A program made the position numbers and the translations under genes. From the NCBI GenBank assembly GCA_947371865.1, contig CANBRH010000037.1, positions 1-9,531 of the forward strand: a stretch of 9,531 nucleotides of DNA, in the 5' to 3' direction. The notes beneath the pieces are model-generated. The model searched no databases and was not told where the DNA came from. It saw nothing but the letters and a program-made list of their open reading frames with translations. The DNA is from Actinomycetota bacterium. Its GTDB lineage: Bacteria; Actinomycetota; Actinomycetes; Nanopelagicales; Nanopelagicaceae. Position 1 is the first letter of the stretch, and each line of letters opens with the position of its first letter. Of this stretch, positions 1-6,763 are shown one piece after another.

Positions 1-5
1 TCTCG

Positions 6-1895
6 ATGACCGATTCCAAGAAATTCCCGACGCTACGTGCGAGCAAAACCGGTGTGGCTCCCGAGTGGGCGGTACTCGAACGCCAGCTCATTTCGATCAT
101 CAATGAAGCGTCGTTGGAATTTGCCGATCGATACACCAATAGCGATAACACGCTGATCTGGCGCAATGAATGGCCGGGCTTTGATGGCTCCGATGATCCT
201 TATGAAGGTTTTATGAACTTCACCTTGCACTTCATCATGGGCGGCGACGAACGTCTGGATAAGCGCCACCGCGAAATCTGGGATGCGATTACCTGGCAGT
301 GGACCGAGTACGGCCAGGTGGTCGACGAGTTCGATGAAGCGTACGACTGGATGCACCATGGTGAAGCGCTGTTGGGGTTTTACTGGTTTGCTCTGGCTAA
401 CCCACATGTTTTAAAAGATCGGCAGCGCACTCGAAAGTTTGCGGCGTTGTATAACGGCGACAATCCCAAGGTCGATAACTGGGATCCTGAACATAAAATT
501 ATTAAGGCACCAATAAACGGCAGCGGCGGCGCGCATTACATCCACACCTGGGAGGACTGGGGTCCTAATCGACAAATCTTGGAAGAATATCTGCCACCGT
601 TTGAAGACATCACTGGGCAGGATCCTTATCAAAAGCGGACGCCTTGGCATGACGATGCGATCTATGGCGAGATTTTAGAGAAGATTAATAAGCACATGGG
701 GCAAGGCGATGTGCCGGTCAATCTGACTGCAACTGGATTAATGACGCATGCATATATGTATGACCACGATGAGAAGTACAAGACGTGGACGTTGGAGTAC
801 TTGGCCGCATGGGTAGAGCGCACTCAAGCGAATGGCGGCGTGATTCCAGACAATATTGGTTTGGACGGCAAGATCGGTACTTATAACGACGGTAAGTGGT
901 GGGGCGGTTATTACGGTTGGCGCTGGCCTCATGGCACCTTGACCATCTTGGAGCCACTGACTGTGGCCGGTGCTAATGCGGTTTTGCTGACCAAGGGCGA
1001 TATGAGCCATCTAGATCTGGTGCGCTCGCAGATCGATATGTTGTGGGAAAAGCGCATTGAAGAAGATGGCGCCATAAAATTGCCTAATCGTCACTTCGAT
1101 TCGGGTTGGCGCGATTATCGGATTCAACGCGCAATCGATCCCATCATCGTATGGAACATTTCTATCGATGAGGCCGATGCCCAACGGGTCGAACGTGGTT
1201 GGCATCCCAGCAATGAAGAGATCTCCACCGAAGGATATGTACAAGGCAGTGCTCGTCCCCAACATACTGCCGCCTGGTTTGGATATATCCGCGGATATAT
1301 GCCGGATTACCCAGAACGAATCTTGAAGAACAACCTCGAGGCTGTGGATTTCCAGATCAAACGTTTCCGCAGTGAAGAATGGAATCCCTTCACGATGGAT
1401 CATTACCGCGAGGCGATGTCGATCCACGATTGGCAGATCTTGCAGCCTGCGATCTTGGAGGCATTGGTTCATCTGACTTTGGGCGGGCCAATGCCGGCCT
1501 ATCACGGGGGACACCTGCATGTGGCGGTTCGCTACTTTGATGTTGTAGGCCACCGTCCAGGCTTACCTGCCGATGTGGCGGCACTGGTCGAAAAGATCAC
1601 GGCAGATGTTGTCGAATTAACTTTGGTTAACACATCCACAACTACGGCTCGAAGTTTGGTCATTCAAGCCGGTGCATTTGGTGAACATCAGATCATCAGC
1701 GCTTCGGAGAAAGGTGGGCAGGCAATCCCTGTTGGTGGCAACCACTTACAAGTAGAACTTCCGGCCAGCGGCACTATTTCCTTAGTTCTGAAGGTCAAGC
1801 GCTTTGCCAATGAACCAACGTATGAAGGTCCATTTACTCCACAACAAACCGATGTCAGCATTCCTGCCACCATCACCGGTCGGACCATTGGATAA
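6..1895 (+). CDS. Uncharacterised 629-residue Trp-rich protein; possible (alpha/alpha)-barrel enzyme with beta-rich C-terminal domain
   Basis: I do not recognise a characterised family; it resembles large uncharacterised proteins that I associate with sugar-degrading bacteria. No signal peptide or membrane segment is visible, so it should be cytoplasmic. Residues about 20-520 look helical and rich in W, Y, H and D, with clusters typical of an active-site cleft: WRNEWPG with DGSDD (52-64), DEFDEAYDWMHHGE (107-120), KWWGGYYGWRWPHG (297-310), and HDW near 474 followed by HGGHLH (500-505). Residues about 530-600 (VVELTLVN, LVIQAG, LQVELPASG, ISLVLKV) look like a beta sandwich. This layout recalls toroid polysaccharide lyases and glycoside hydrolases, but that is inference from composition. 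Only five bases precede the ATG and the frame is open to the window edge, so a more upstream start cannot be excluded. The 3' end overlaps the transporter gene. It could act inside the cell on an imported acidic or deoxy-sugar compound. Confidence 0.85.
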   Translation: MTDSKKFPTLRASKTGVAPEWAVLERQLISIINEASLEFADRYTNSDNTLIWRNEWPGFDGSDDPYEGFMNFTLHFIMGGDERLDKRHREIWDAITWQWTEYGQVVDEFDEAYDWMHHGEALLGFYWFALANPHVLKDRQRTRKFAALYNGDNPKVDNWDPEHKIIKAPINGSGGAHYIHTWEDWGPNRQILEEYLPPFEDITGQDPYQKRTPWHDDAIYGEILEKINKHMGQGDVPVNLTATGLMTHAYMYDHDEKYKTWTLEYLAAWVERTQANGGVIPDNIGLDGKIGTYNDGKWWGGYYGWRWPHGTLTILEPLTVAGANAVLLTKGDMSHLDLVRSQIDMLWEKRIEEDGAIKLPNRHFDSGWRDYRIQRAIDPIIVWNISIDEADAQRVERGWHPSNEEISTEGYVQGSARPQHTAAWFGYIRGYMPDYPERILKNNLEAVDFQIKRFRSEEWNPFTMDHYREAMSIHDWQILQPAILEALVHLTLGGPMPAYHGGHLHVAVRYFDVVGHRPGLPADVAALVEKITADVVELTLVNTSTTTARSLVIQAGAFGEHQIISASEKGGQAIPVGGNHLQVELPASGTISLVLKVKRFANEPTYEGPFTPQQTDVSIPATITGRTIG

Positions 1896-3006
1896 AGGAA
1901 TTCAGCGCCGGCTCCTAGCTCTTTCGGGGTCTATGGGCTTTTTGATGTATGGCCTGGGCTACACCGTGCCGTTAGTGCGACGCGATCTGCACATTTCACG
2001 GGCCATCGCATCGATTCATCAATTGACCTTTGCGTCATTATTAATGCTCAGTTCGTATTACTTGGCTCGGATCATTTCGCGATACAACCCCACCGGCGTC
2101 ATGCGCACGGGATGGCTCATTGTTGTGATCGGTACTTGCTTTTACACCTGGGGTCCAAATATCTGGGTAACGGTGCCGGGATATTCCTTCTGTGCAATTG
2201 GCGCAACTTTTGTCAACAACACCAACGCCGCGACCTTAGGACAAGCGCAGGGGAGTTCCTTGCCGCTGATGTTGCGCACTACTGGCATCGCAACCGCCAC
2301 TGGCGCGTTTGCGCCGACAATCATTGGCGCGTTGGTCGGTAGAGGAGCATCCTGGCGATTAGTTTTGTTGATCTTTGTTTTGATAGTGGGATTGATTTCT
2401 ATGAAAGCGGTCCCCAATATTCCAGATCGTTCGCCGGTGAAATCAGCAACCGAGAAGAGTTTCGACAAGGAATTTTCACTGATGATGTCTTTGGGATTGG
2501 CTGCCAATTTCTTGGAAATTGGTGCCGGCGCGTGGGCGTTGGACCTCTTGATCGCACGGGGATTAGGCAATTCAGCTGCGCTCGTTCTGGCCACGATCTT
2601 TAGTTTCGGTATTGCTTCTGGGCGTTTGGGTTTTTCCATGAGGGCGCATATCGGGGTGGTAAAGATCTGGACTTTCTCTACCATCGTTACCGCAGTGGGA
2701 TTGGCCGTGATCATCGCGACCTCGAATGGTGGATTAACGGTGCTGGGATTGATCATTGCTTCCATCGGCATAGGGCCATTCGGAGGAATAGCGCTGGCCT
2801 TCGCTTCCGACAGCCCCAAAGGTGCTGATTTAGGTATATCTGCCAACGTTATTGGAGCCGCAATGGCTATCGGAATTGGCCCGTGGGTGATTGGAACAGT
2901 CAGCGATGGGTGGGGTTTTTCGGTTGCATATTCGATAACTGCTGCGATGCTGGTTGCTGCTACGGTGCTCTTTGTTATGGTGCAACGAGATAGGACGCGC
3001 GCATGA
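1852..3006 (+). CDS. Major facilitator superfamily transporter (12 predicted helices)
   Basis: A 384-residue integral membrane protein. From the start at 1852 I see about twelve hydrophobic segments: near residues 21-41, 53-74, 84-99, 103-121, 144-163, 168-186, then a polar central loop (187-208, with charged KSATEKSFDKE), then 209-233, 243-262, 268-289, 293-317, 327-350 and 356-377. The 6+6 arrangement with a cytoplasmic loop in the middle is that of the major facilitator superfamily, which moves small solutes by proton or solute coupling. The classic motif between helices 2 and 3 is only weakly recognisable (LARIISRYNPTGVMR). Substrate is unknown; the neighbouring unknown enzyme and 2-hydroxyacid dehydrogenase suggest an organic or sugar acid. 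Start is uncertain: an in-frame ATG at 1804 would lengthen the overlap with the upstream gene to 92 bp, 1852 gives 44 bp, and a TTG at 1888 gives 8 bp; none has a clear ribosome site. The end overlaps the next gene as ATGA. Confidence 0.9.
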   Translation: MSAFLPPSPVGPLDKGIQRRLLALSGSMGFLMYGLGYTVPLVRRDLHISRAIASIHQLTFASLLMLSSYYLARIISRYNPTGVMRTGWLIVVIGTCFYTWGPNIWVTVPGYSFCAIGATFVNNTNAATLGQAQGSSLPLMLRTTGIATATGAFAPTIIGALVGRGASWRLVLLIFVLIVGLISMKAVPNIPDRSPVKSATEKSFDKEFSLMMSLGLAANFLEIGAGAWALDLLIARGLGNSAALVLATIFSFGIASGRLGFSMRAHIGVVKIWTFSTIVTAVGLAVIIATSNGGLTVLGLIIASIGIGPFGGIALAFASDSPKGADLGISANVIGAAMAIGIGPWVIGTVSDGWGFSVAYSITAAMLVAATVLFVMVQRDRTRA

Positions 3007-3887
3007 TTTGGACGGAATGGTCGGATATCAAGATTCCGGGTGGACTTGAGGCTCTTCCCACTAATGGCATCGCCCCTTATGAATCTGATCTCGAGAAAGT
3101 TACTTTCTTCGTTCCGAAATATATGGCCGGACGTGCTGGGATGTTGCCCATGGTGAATATGCCCAATCTCAAAGTTGTTCAACTCAATAGCGCCGGTTAC
3201 GACGATGCTTTGCCGTTGTTGCCAGCTGGTGTCACGTTATGTAATGCGCGTGGTGTGCACGACACATCTACCGCCGAACTTGCAGTTGCCCTGGCCATCG
3301 GTTCGCGTCGTGGCTTTGCGGATTTTTTCCGCAATCAAACTACTGGTACGTGGGTGCATGAGACCCGAACATCGCTGGCAGATTCGCGGATCGGTATTGT
3401 TGGCTACGGAAGTATCGGACAATTGCTGGAAAAGATGCTCCAACCCTTTAGCGTTGACACTTTTGCCTTTTCTAAATCCGGAAGCAATGGAAGTATCAAG
3501 ATTTCCGAATTCGATGTGTACCTGCCGACACTTGATATCGTCATTTTGATTATGCCGCTTACGGAAGAAAATCATCACTTCATGAATGCTGAACGGTTGG
3601 CTGCGATGAAAGATGGTTCGGTGCTCATTAATGTGGCGCGTGGCGCAATTGTTGATACCGATGCGCTGATTACTGAATTACATCGCGGTCGAATTTATGC
3701 CGGTCTGGATGTCACAGATCCCGAACCTTTACCAGTTGGACATCCGTTATGGAGCGCTCCAAATGTTTTGATTACCCCGCATATTGGGGGAGACAGCACA
3801 GCATTTGAGCCGCGTGGCAAAAAGTTAGTGGAGGAGCAATTAGAAAGACATGCCAGGAATATTCCGCTAATTAATGTTGTCGCTTAG
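3003..3887 (+). CDS. NAD-dependent D-2-hydroxyacid dehydrogenase family protein
   Basis: Predicted to interconvert a 2-keto acid and a D-2-hydroxyacid with NAD(P)H in the cytoplasm. The 294-residue protein has the nucleotide-binding loop GYGSIG (134-139) after the beta strand RIGIVGY. It also has the catalytic set of the family: Arg213 in NVARGAIVDT, Glu241 in LDVTDPEPLP and His260 in LITPHIGG. The N-terminal catalytic half includes the conserved LNSAGYDDA stretch (61-69). It is slightly short for the family (usually about 310-340 residues) but looks complete. The ATG overlaps the transporter stop (ATGA), with AGGA at 2992-2995 seven bases upstream, so translational coupling is likely. Context suggests it reduces a keto acid, or oxidises a hydroxyacid, arising from the substrate handled by the two upstream genes. 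Phosphoglycerate, glyoxylate/hydroxypyruvate and D-lactate activities are all possible; the sequence does not decide. Confidence 0.92.
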   Translation: MIWTEWSDIKIPGGLEALPTNGIAPYESDLEKVTFFVPKYMAGRAGMLPMVNMPNLKVVQLNSAGYDDALPLLPAGVTLCNARGVHDTSTAELAVALAIGSRRGFADFFRNQTTGTWVHETRTSLADSRIGIVGYGSIGQLLEKMLQPFSVDTFAFSKSGSNGSIKISEFDVYLPTLDIVILIMPLTEENHHFMNAERLAAMKDGSVLINVARGAIVDTDALITELHRGRIYAGLDVTDPEPLPVGHPLWSAPNVLITPHIGGDSTAFEPRGKKLVEEQLERHARNIPLINVVA

Positions 3888-3924
3888 CTTTGAGCTAGTG
3901 AAACACTAACTTTCCGCTGCGGAA
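3885..3924. terminator. Possible terminator region between convergent genes (three small hairpins)
   Basis: The gap between the convergent genes holds three short perfect hairpins in a row: TAGCT-ttg-AGCTA (3885-3897), TAGTG-aaa-CACTA (3896-3908, overlapping the first) and TTCCG-ctg-CGGAA (3912-3924). None is followed by a clear run of T on either strand, so this is not a textbook intrinsic terminator. The location between two converging transcription units is the main reason to suspect termination. Confidence 0.3.
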
Positions 3925-3952
3925 CATCCCTGGAACCATGTCAGTTGATTAG

Positions 3953-5074
3953 TTAAAGGATAGCAACTGTGTGGGAATCTATGAAATCCCAGTCGTACTC
4001 AATACAGAGGCCTTCCCCCTGAGGAGCCATCACATAGCCGTCCTGAATGTCTAGTTGGGTTTTTGTCCCGAATTGGAAGTCATCGAAGGGGAATAAGGTC
4101 TCGAAAAACTCGCAATTGACCATAGCCAGGCTGGGGTGAATCTGGACTTGTTCCAGCCCGTGGTAGATCGTGGTGTGGAGTTCGCATTGAACTCCGAAAG
4201 CCTCGGCCACATGGGCAGTCTTCATGACGGCGGTAATGCCCCCGCGCCAGGAGACATCGGTGCGGACGATGTCGGCCAGATCCTCCTTGATGTAGTGGGC
4301 GGTTGAATAGTGAGCGCCGGCAACTACCTCGGTGCCGCAGATCGGAATATCCAGCTTCTCCCGGAGTTTGCGCAGGCCATTAAAGTTGACGTCCAACAGC
4401 GGCTCTTCCAGCCAGCGGTAATTCAATTTCTCTAGTTCGCGGCCGGCCTTCAAGGCTTGCTCGTAGGTGTAAGAAATGACTGGGTCTGCCATCAAGGTGA
4501 AGTCATCGCCGACCGCGGCACGTACCGCGCGATAGCAAGCAATATCAAGATCCAAGATTCCTGGTGGGTGAAGTTTGTAACCCTTATATCCCTTGGCTTT
4601 AACCGCCAGCGCTTGGGCTACGTATTCATCAGGGCCGGGCAAGAACATAGAGGATACGTAGAGCGGAACTTTCTCGCGGGCTGCGCCTAAGAGTCGATAG
4701 ACGGGTTGGTGGGCCATCTTTCCGACAATGTCCCAGCAAGCATTGTCGAAGGGGGCGTAAGAATAAATTGGAACGTGATTCCAGCGGCGATCGAAGAGTT
4801 CAAATTCCTTCATGTTCTTGGCGGCGTCGTGAGCCGAACGGCCCATAAAGAAAGGTTTTACTTGCGACATCGTGGCGGCTGCGGCCTTGGCATCGAGAGC
4901 GCCGAAACCAAAGGAAGTGCCGGTGACGCCATCGGTGGTGGTCACGGTGATCACCGTGAAGTCTGGGCGCGATCCGCCAGGCAATTGCACTGCCGAGACA
5001 GCATCTAGATTCTTGAGTTCATCGCCACCCCTACATGCCCGGATTTCGATATTGGAGATAACGCTGTCGGACAT
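3953..5074 (-). CDS. Enolase-superfamily (mandelate racemase-like) acid-sugar dehydratase with K-x-H motif (enzyme B)
   Basis: A 373-residue cytoplasmic enzyme of the mandelate racemase/muconate lactonising branch; such proteins remove a proton next to a carboxylate held on Mg2+, usually dehydrating an acid sugar. The N-terminal capping domain (about 1-130) includes FDNACWDIVGK. In the barrel I see K167-L-H169 at the end of strand 2, metal ligands Asp197 (LMADP), Glu223 (WLEEP) and Glu249 (GTEV), and a His-Asp dyad formed by Asp273 (VRTDVSWRGG) and His300 (CELHTT). Where mandelate racemase and fuconate dehydratase have K-x-K, this protein has K-x-H, so substrate or stereochemistry should differ from the fuconate dehydratase in the same cluster. 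A strong ribosome site (AGGGGGG, minus strand, 5078-5084) precedes the ATG. It lies 123 bp downstream of the regulator gene and appears to have its own promoter and palindromic operator. Exact substrate unknown. Confidence 0.9.
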   Translation of the reverse strand: MSDSVISNIEIRACRGGDELKNLDAVSAVQLPGGSRPDFTVITVTTTDGVTGTSFGFGALDAKAAAATMSQVKPFFMGRSAHDAAKNMKEFELFDRRWNHVPIYSYAPFDNACWDIVGKMAHQPVYRLLGAAREKVPLYVSSMFLPGPDEYVAQALAVKAKGYKGYKLHPPGILDLDIACYRAVRAAVGDDFTLMADPVISYTYEQALKAGRELEKLNYRWLEEPLLDVNFNGLRKLREKLDIPICGTEVVAGAHYSTAHYIKEDLADIVRTDVSWRGGITAVMKTAHVAEAFGVQCELHTTIYHGLEQVQIHPSLAMVNCEFFETLFPFDDFQFGTKTQLDIQDGYVMAPQGEGLCIEYDWDFIDSHTVAIL

Positions 5075-5100
5075 GGGCCCCCCTGATAGTGGAATGAGAA

Positions 5101-5114
5101 AATCCTATAGGATT
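5101..5114. promoter_or_regulatory. Perfect 14-bp palindrome, candidate operator of the GntR/FCD regulator
   Basis: The sequence AATCCTATAGGATT is its own reverse complement. It starts two bases downstream of a -10-like hexamer read on the minus strand and would cover the transcription start of the gene for enzyme B, a classic position for repression. Short A/T-flanked palindromes with a central TA step are typical of FCD-type GntR operators, and the gene for such a regulator lies immediately upstream. Assignment to that protein is inference. Confidence 0.55.
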
Positions 5115-5116
5115 AA

Positions 5117-5147
5117 AGCATACCTAATGGCAGACGTGATGAGTCAA
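5117..5147 (-). promoter_or_regulatory. Candidate sigma-70-type promoter for the enzyme B gene
   Basis: On the minus strand there is TTGACT (5142-5147) and TATGCT (5117-5122), separated by 19 bases. Both hexamers match the housekeeping consensus well, but the spacer is two bases longer than the optimum. Such a stretched spacer is sometimes linked to regulator-dependent promoters. The palindrome at 5101-5114 follows directly, over the expected start point. Confidence 0.45.
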
Positions 5148-5197
5148 GGGTTTTGCGTAAGTGTTAGGAAAATAATGAAGTTATTTGCTGGAAAATA

Positions 5198-5965
5198 TTA
5201 GAGATCGTTGATTGCTTCAGCTGCAGGGGAGAAGCGCTTCAGCGAAGATTCAATATGGTCGTGCATCGCTTGCTTTGCAGCTTTGGAATCTCCGCCAGTA
5301 ATGGCTTTATAGATTTCGTTATGCTGCTTGATAGCCAATTGGCCAGAGCCGGATTGGTAGTACTGCTCGAATAATTCCGAGACGAATGCGGGACGTTCTT
5401 CACCCGAAACCAGATTGCGTTGGTTGGCTAAAAACAATCGAAATAAATGCAGGTGACAATGCATGCGCTCAAAGGCTTGATGCAGTGATTCATTTCCACT
5501 CAAATGGGAAATCAAGGAGTGAAAGCGAGCATCGTGCTCGGTCAATGCTTCAATCTTGCTGTTGTCATCAAACTTCAGCGCCTCTTTGGCAATTTGCATC
5601 TCTTCTTTCAGCGCAGCCTTGCCCTGTGCGTCGATATGTTTGGCTGCTTGTTCGGCTGCCCACGGTTCGATGAGAAGTCGAAATCGGAAGAGATCGCCAA
5701 ATTCTTTTAACGTCAATAAGTTGGTGGCGGAATAACCTTTGAGAGGTTCCTTGGCAATTAAGCCATCGGATTCCAAGCGGGCAAGGGCTTCACGAATCGG
5801 AGTTTGCGATACACCTAAACGCAGAGAAAGAGCATCGATATTGACGCGTTGGCCTGGTGCAATCTCATGAGAGAAGACCATGGCTTTCACCATTTCGTAC
5901 GTTTCATCGGACAGGACAGAGCGACGAGGACCAGTTGTTGTTGGTTGCGCAGATGATCTACTCAA
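5198..5965 (-). CDS. GntR-family transcriptional regulator, FadR subfamily with FCD ligand-binding domain
   Basis: A 255-residue DNA-binding regulator. Residues about 20-83 form the winged helix-turn-helix, with the recognition region LSLRLGVSQTPIREALARLESDGLI and a wing ending KGYSATN. Residues about 88-245 form the all-helical FCD domain, with a likely metal or ligand site made of Asp145 and His149 (HDARFH), His215 (KQHNEIY) and His237 (MHDHIES). FCD regulators generally sense small carboxylic acids such as sugar acids or keto acids, which fits the surrounding dehydratases. The start is a TTG (5963-5965) with GGAG seven bases upstream. The next in-frame Met (residue 25) would fall inside the first helix of the DNA-binding domain. 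It lies 48 bp after the short-chain dehydrogenase, so it is probably co-transcribed with the fuconate genes. The palindrome at 5101-5114 is a plausible binding site. Confidence 0.93.
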   Translation of the reverse strand: MSRSSAQPTTTGPRRSVLSDETYEMVKAMVFSHEIAPGQRVNIDALSLRLGVSQTPIREALARLESDGLIAKEPLKGYSATNLLTLKEFGDLFRFRLLIEPWAAEQAAKHIDAQGKAALKEEMQIAKEALKFDDNSKIEALTEHDARFHSLISHLSGNESLHQAFERMHCHLHLFRLFLANQRNLVSGEERPAFVSELFEQYYQSGSGQLAIKQHNEIYKAITGGDSKAAKQAMHDHIESSLKRFSPAAEAINDL

Positions 5966-6013
5966 TGGAGGCTCCAGTTACACCAGTCGCGCTAACTTCG
6001 CCGTTATCCGCAA

Positions 6014-6763
6014 CTACTTAGGCAATCGTAGTCCATGCATTCCACCATCGACGGCTAGAACAGTGCCGGTGGTAGAACCTTGGGCAGGGTTGGCTAGGTA
6101 CATGATGGCGCGGGCTACTTCTGGGGCGGAGACCAGTCGACCCAAAGGTTGGCGAGCCTCCAGGGCTGCCTTTTCGGCGGCTGGATCATCGGCCAGAGAG
6201 AGCAAGCGCTCGACCCATGGGGTATCGGCAGTGCCAGGGTTAACGCAGTTGACGCGAATTTTCTCGCCCACCAGGTCTGCAGCCATGGCCAAGGTGAGAG
6301 AAAGAACCGCACCTTTGCTGGCGCTATAAACAGCGCGCTTGGGCAGACCCACGGTCGCGGCGATCGAGCAGGTATTTACAATTGAGGCCGCTTTGGATTG
6401 GCGAAGCAGTGGCAGCGCTGCGGTGGTGACTCGACCAATACCGGCTACGTTGATATTCATAACTCGTGACCAGTCTTCATCGGTGGCATCGGCCACCGTG
6501 CCGACGGCACCAACACCGGCATTGTTGGCCAAGACATCGATGACGTGTGTATGTCCCTTAATTTTCTCAAAGGCGGAAGTAACACTGGCGGTGATGCCGA
6601 CATCGCATTCGATCCAGGTGGCGTAGGGGGCCATTTCGCCAGCTTGGATATCCAAACCTAAGACTCGTGCACCTGATTCGTGGAGCGCTTTACTGACAGC
6701 TAGACCGATTCCGGATCCGGCACCAGTAACAACGGCTGTGAGTCCTGTGAACTCTGTGCTCAT
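6014..6763 (-). CDS. Short-chain dehydrogenase/reductase, probable 2-keto-3-deoxy-L-fuconate (or related keto-deoxy sugar acid) dehydrogenase
   Basis: A 249-residue classical short-chain dehydrogenase. It shows the cofactor motif TGAGSGIG (13-20), Asp38 at the end of the second strand (predicting NAD rather than NADP), NNAG (80-83), Asn105, Ser133, and the catalytic pair Tyr146 and Lys150 in YSASK. The stretch from VGLPKRAVYSASK through NPGTADTPWVERL recalls the 2-keto-3-deoxy-L-fuconate dehydrogenase/BDH2 group, which oxidises the C4 hydroxyl of the keto-deoxy acid before cleavage to pyruvate and lactate. The ATG overlaps the stop of the fuconate dehydratase gene (ATGA), with GGAG seven bases upstream, so the two enzymes should be made together; this context is the main support for the substrate. 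A role as an L-fucose or other sugar dehydrogenase is the chief alternative. The enzyme family is certain, the substrate moderately likely. Confidence 0.9.
   Translation of the reverse strand: MSTEFTGLTAVVTGAGSGIGLAVSKALHESGARVLGLDIQAGEMAPYATWIECDVGITASVTSAFEKIKGHTHVIDVLANNAGVGAVGTVADATDEDWSRVMNINVAGIGRVTTAALPLLRQSKAASIVNTCSIAATVGLPKRAVYSASKGAVLSLTLAMAADLVGEKIRVNCVNPGTADTPWVERLLSLADDPAAEKAALEARQPLGRLVSAPEVARAIMYLANPAQGSTTGTVLAVDGGMHGLRLPK

Noticed and set aside
1011..1553. A 180-codon open frame on the minus strand inside the 629-residue gene
   Set aside because: It is antisense to a long coherent protein and has no recognisable domain or start signals; it looks like a chance open frame.
1893..1898. 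AAAGGA as the ribosome site of the transporter gene
   Set aside because: No ATG, GTG or TTG lies in the transporter frame at suitable spacing downstream, and a later start would remove part of the first membrane helix.
2142..3182. A 346-codon open frame on the minus strand opposite the transporter and dehydrogenase genes
   Set aside because: It is antisense to two clearly recognisable genes, its product is a low-complexity Ala/Pro/Ile-rich sequence with no domain, and it has no ribosome site or partner gene.
5880..6329. A 149-codon plus-strand open frame across the regulator and short-chain dehydrogenase genes
   Set aside because: It spans two well-supported minus-strand genes and their gap, and its Arg/Ser-rich product resembles no protein family.
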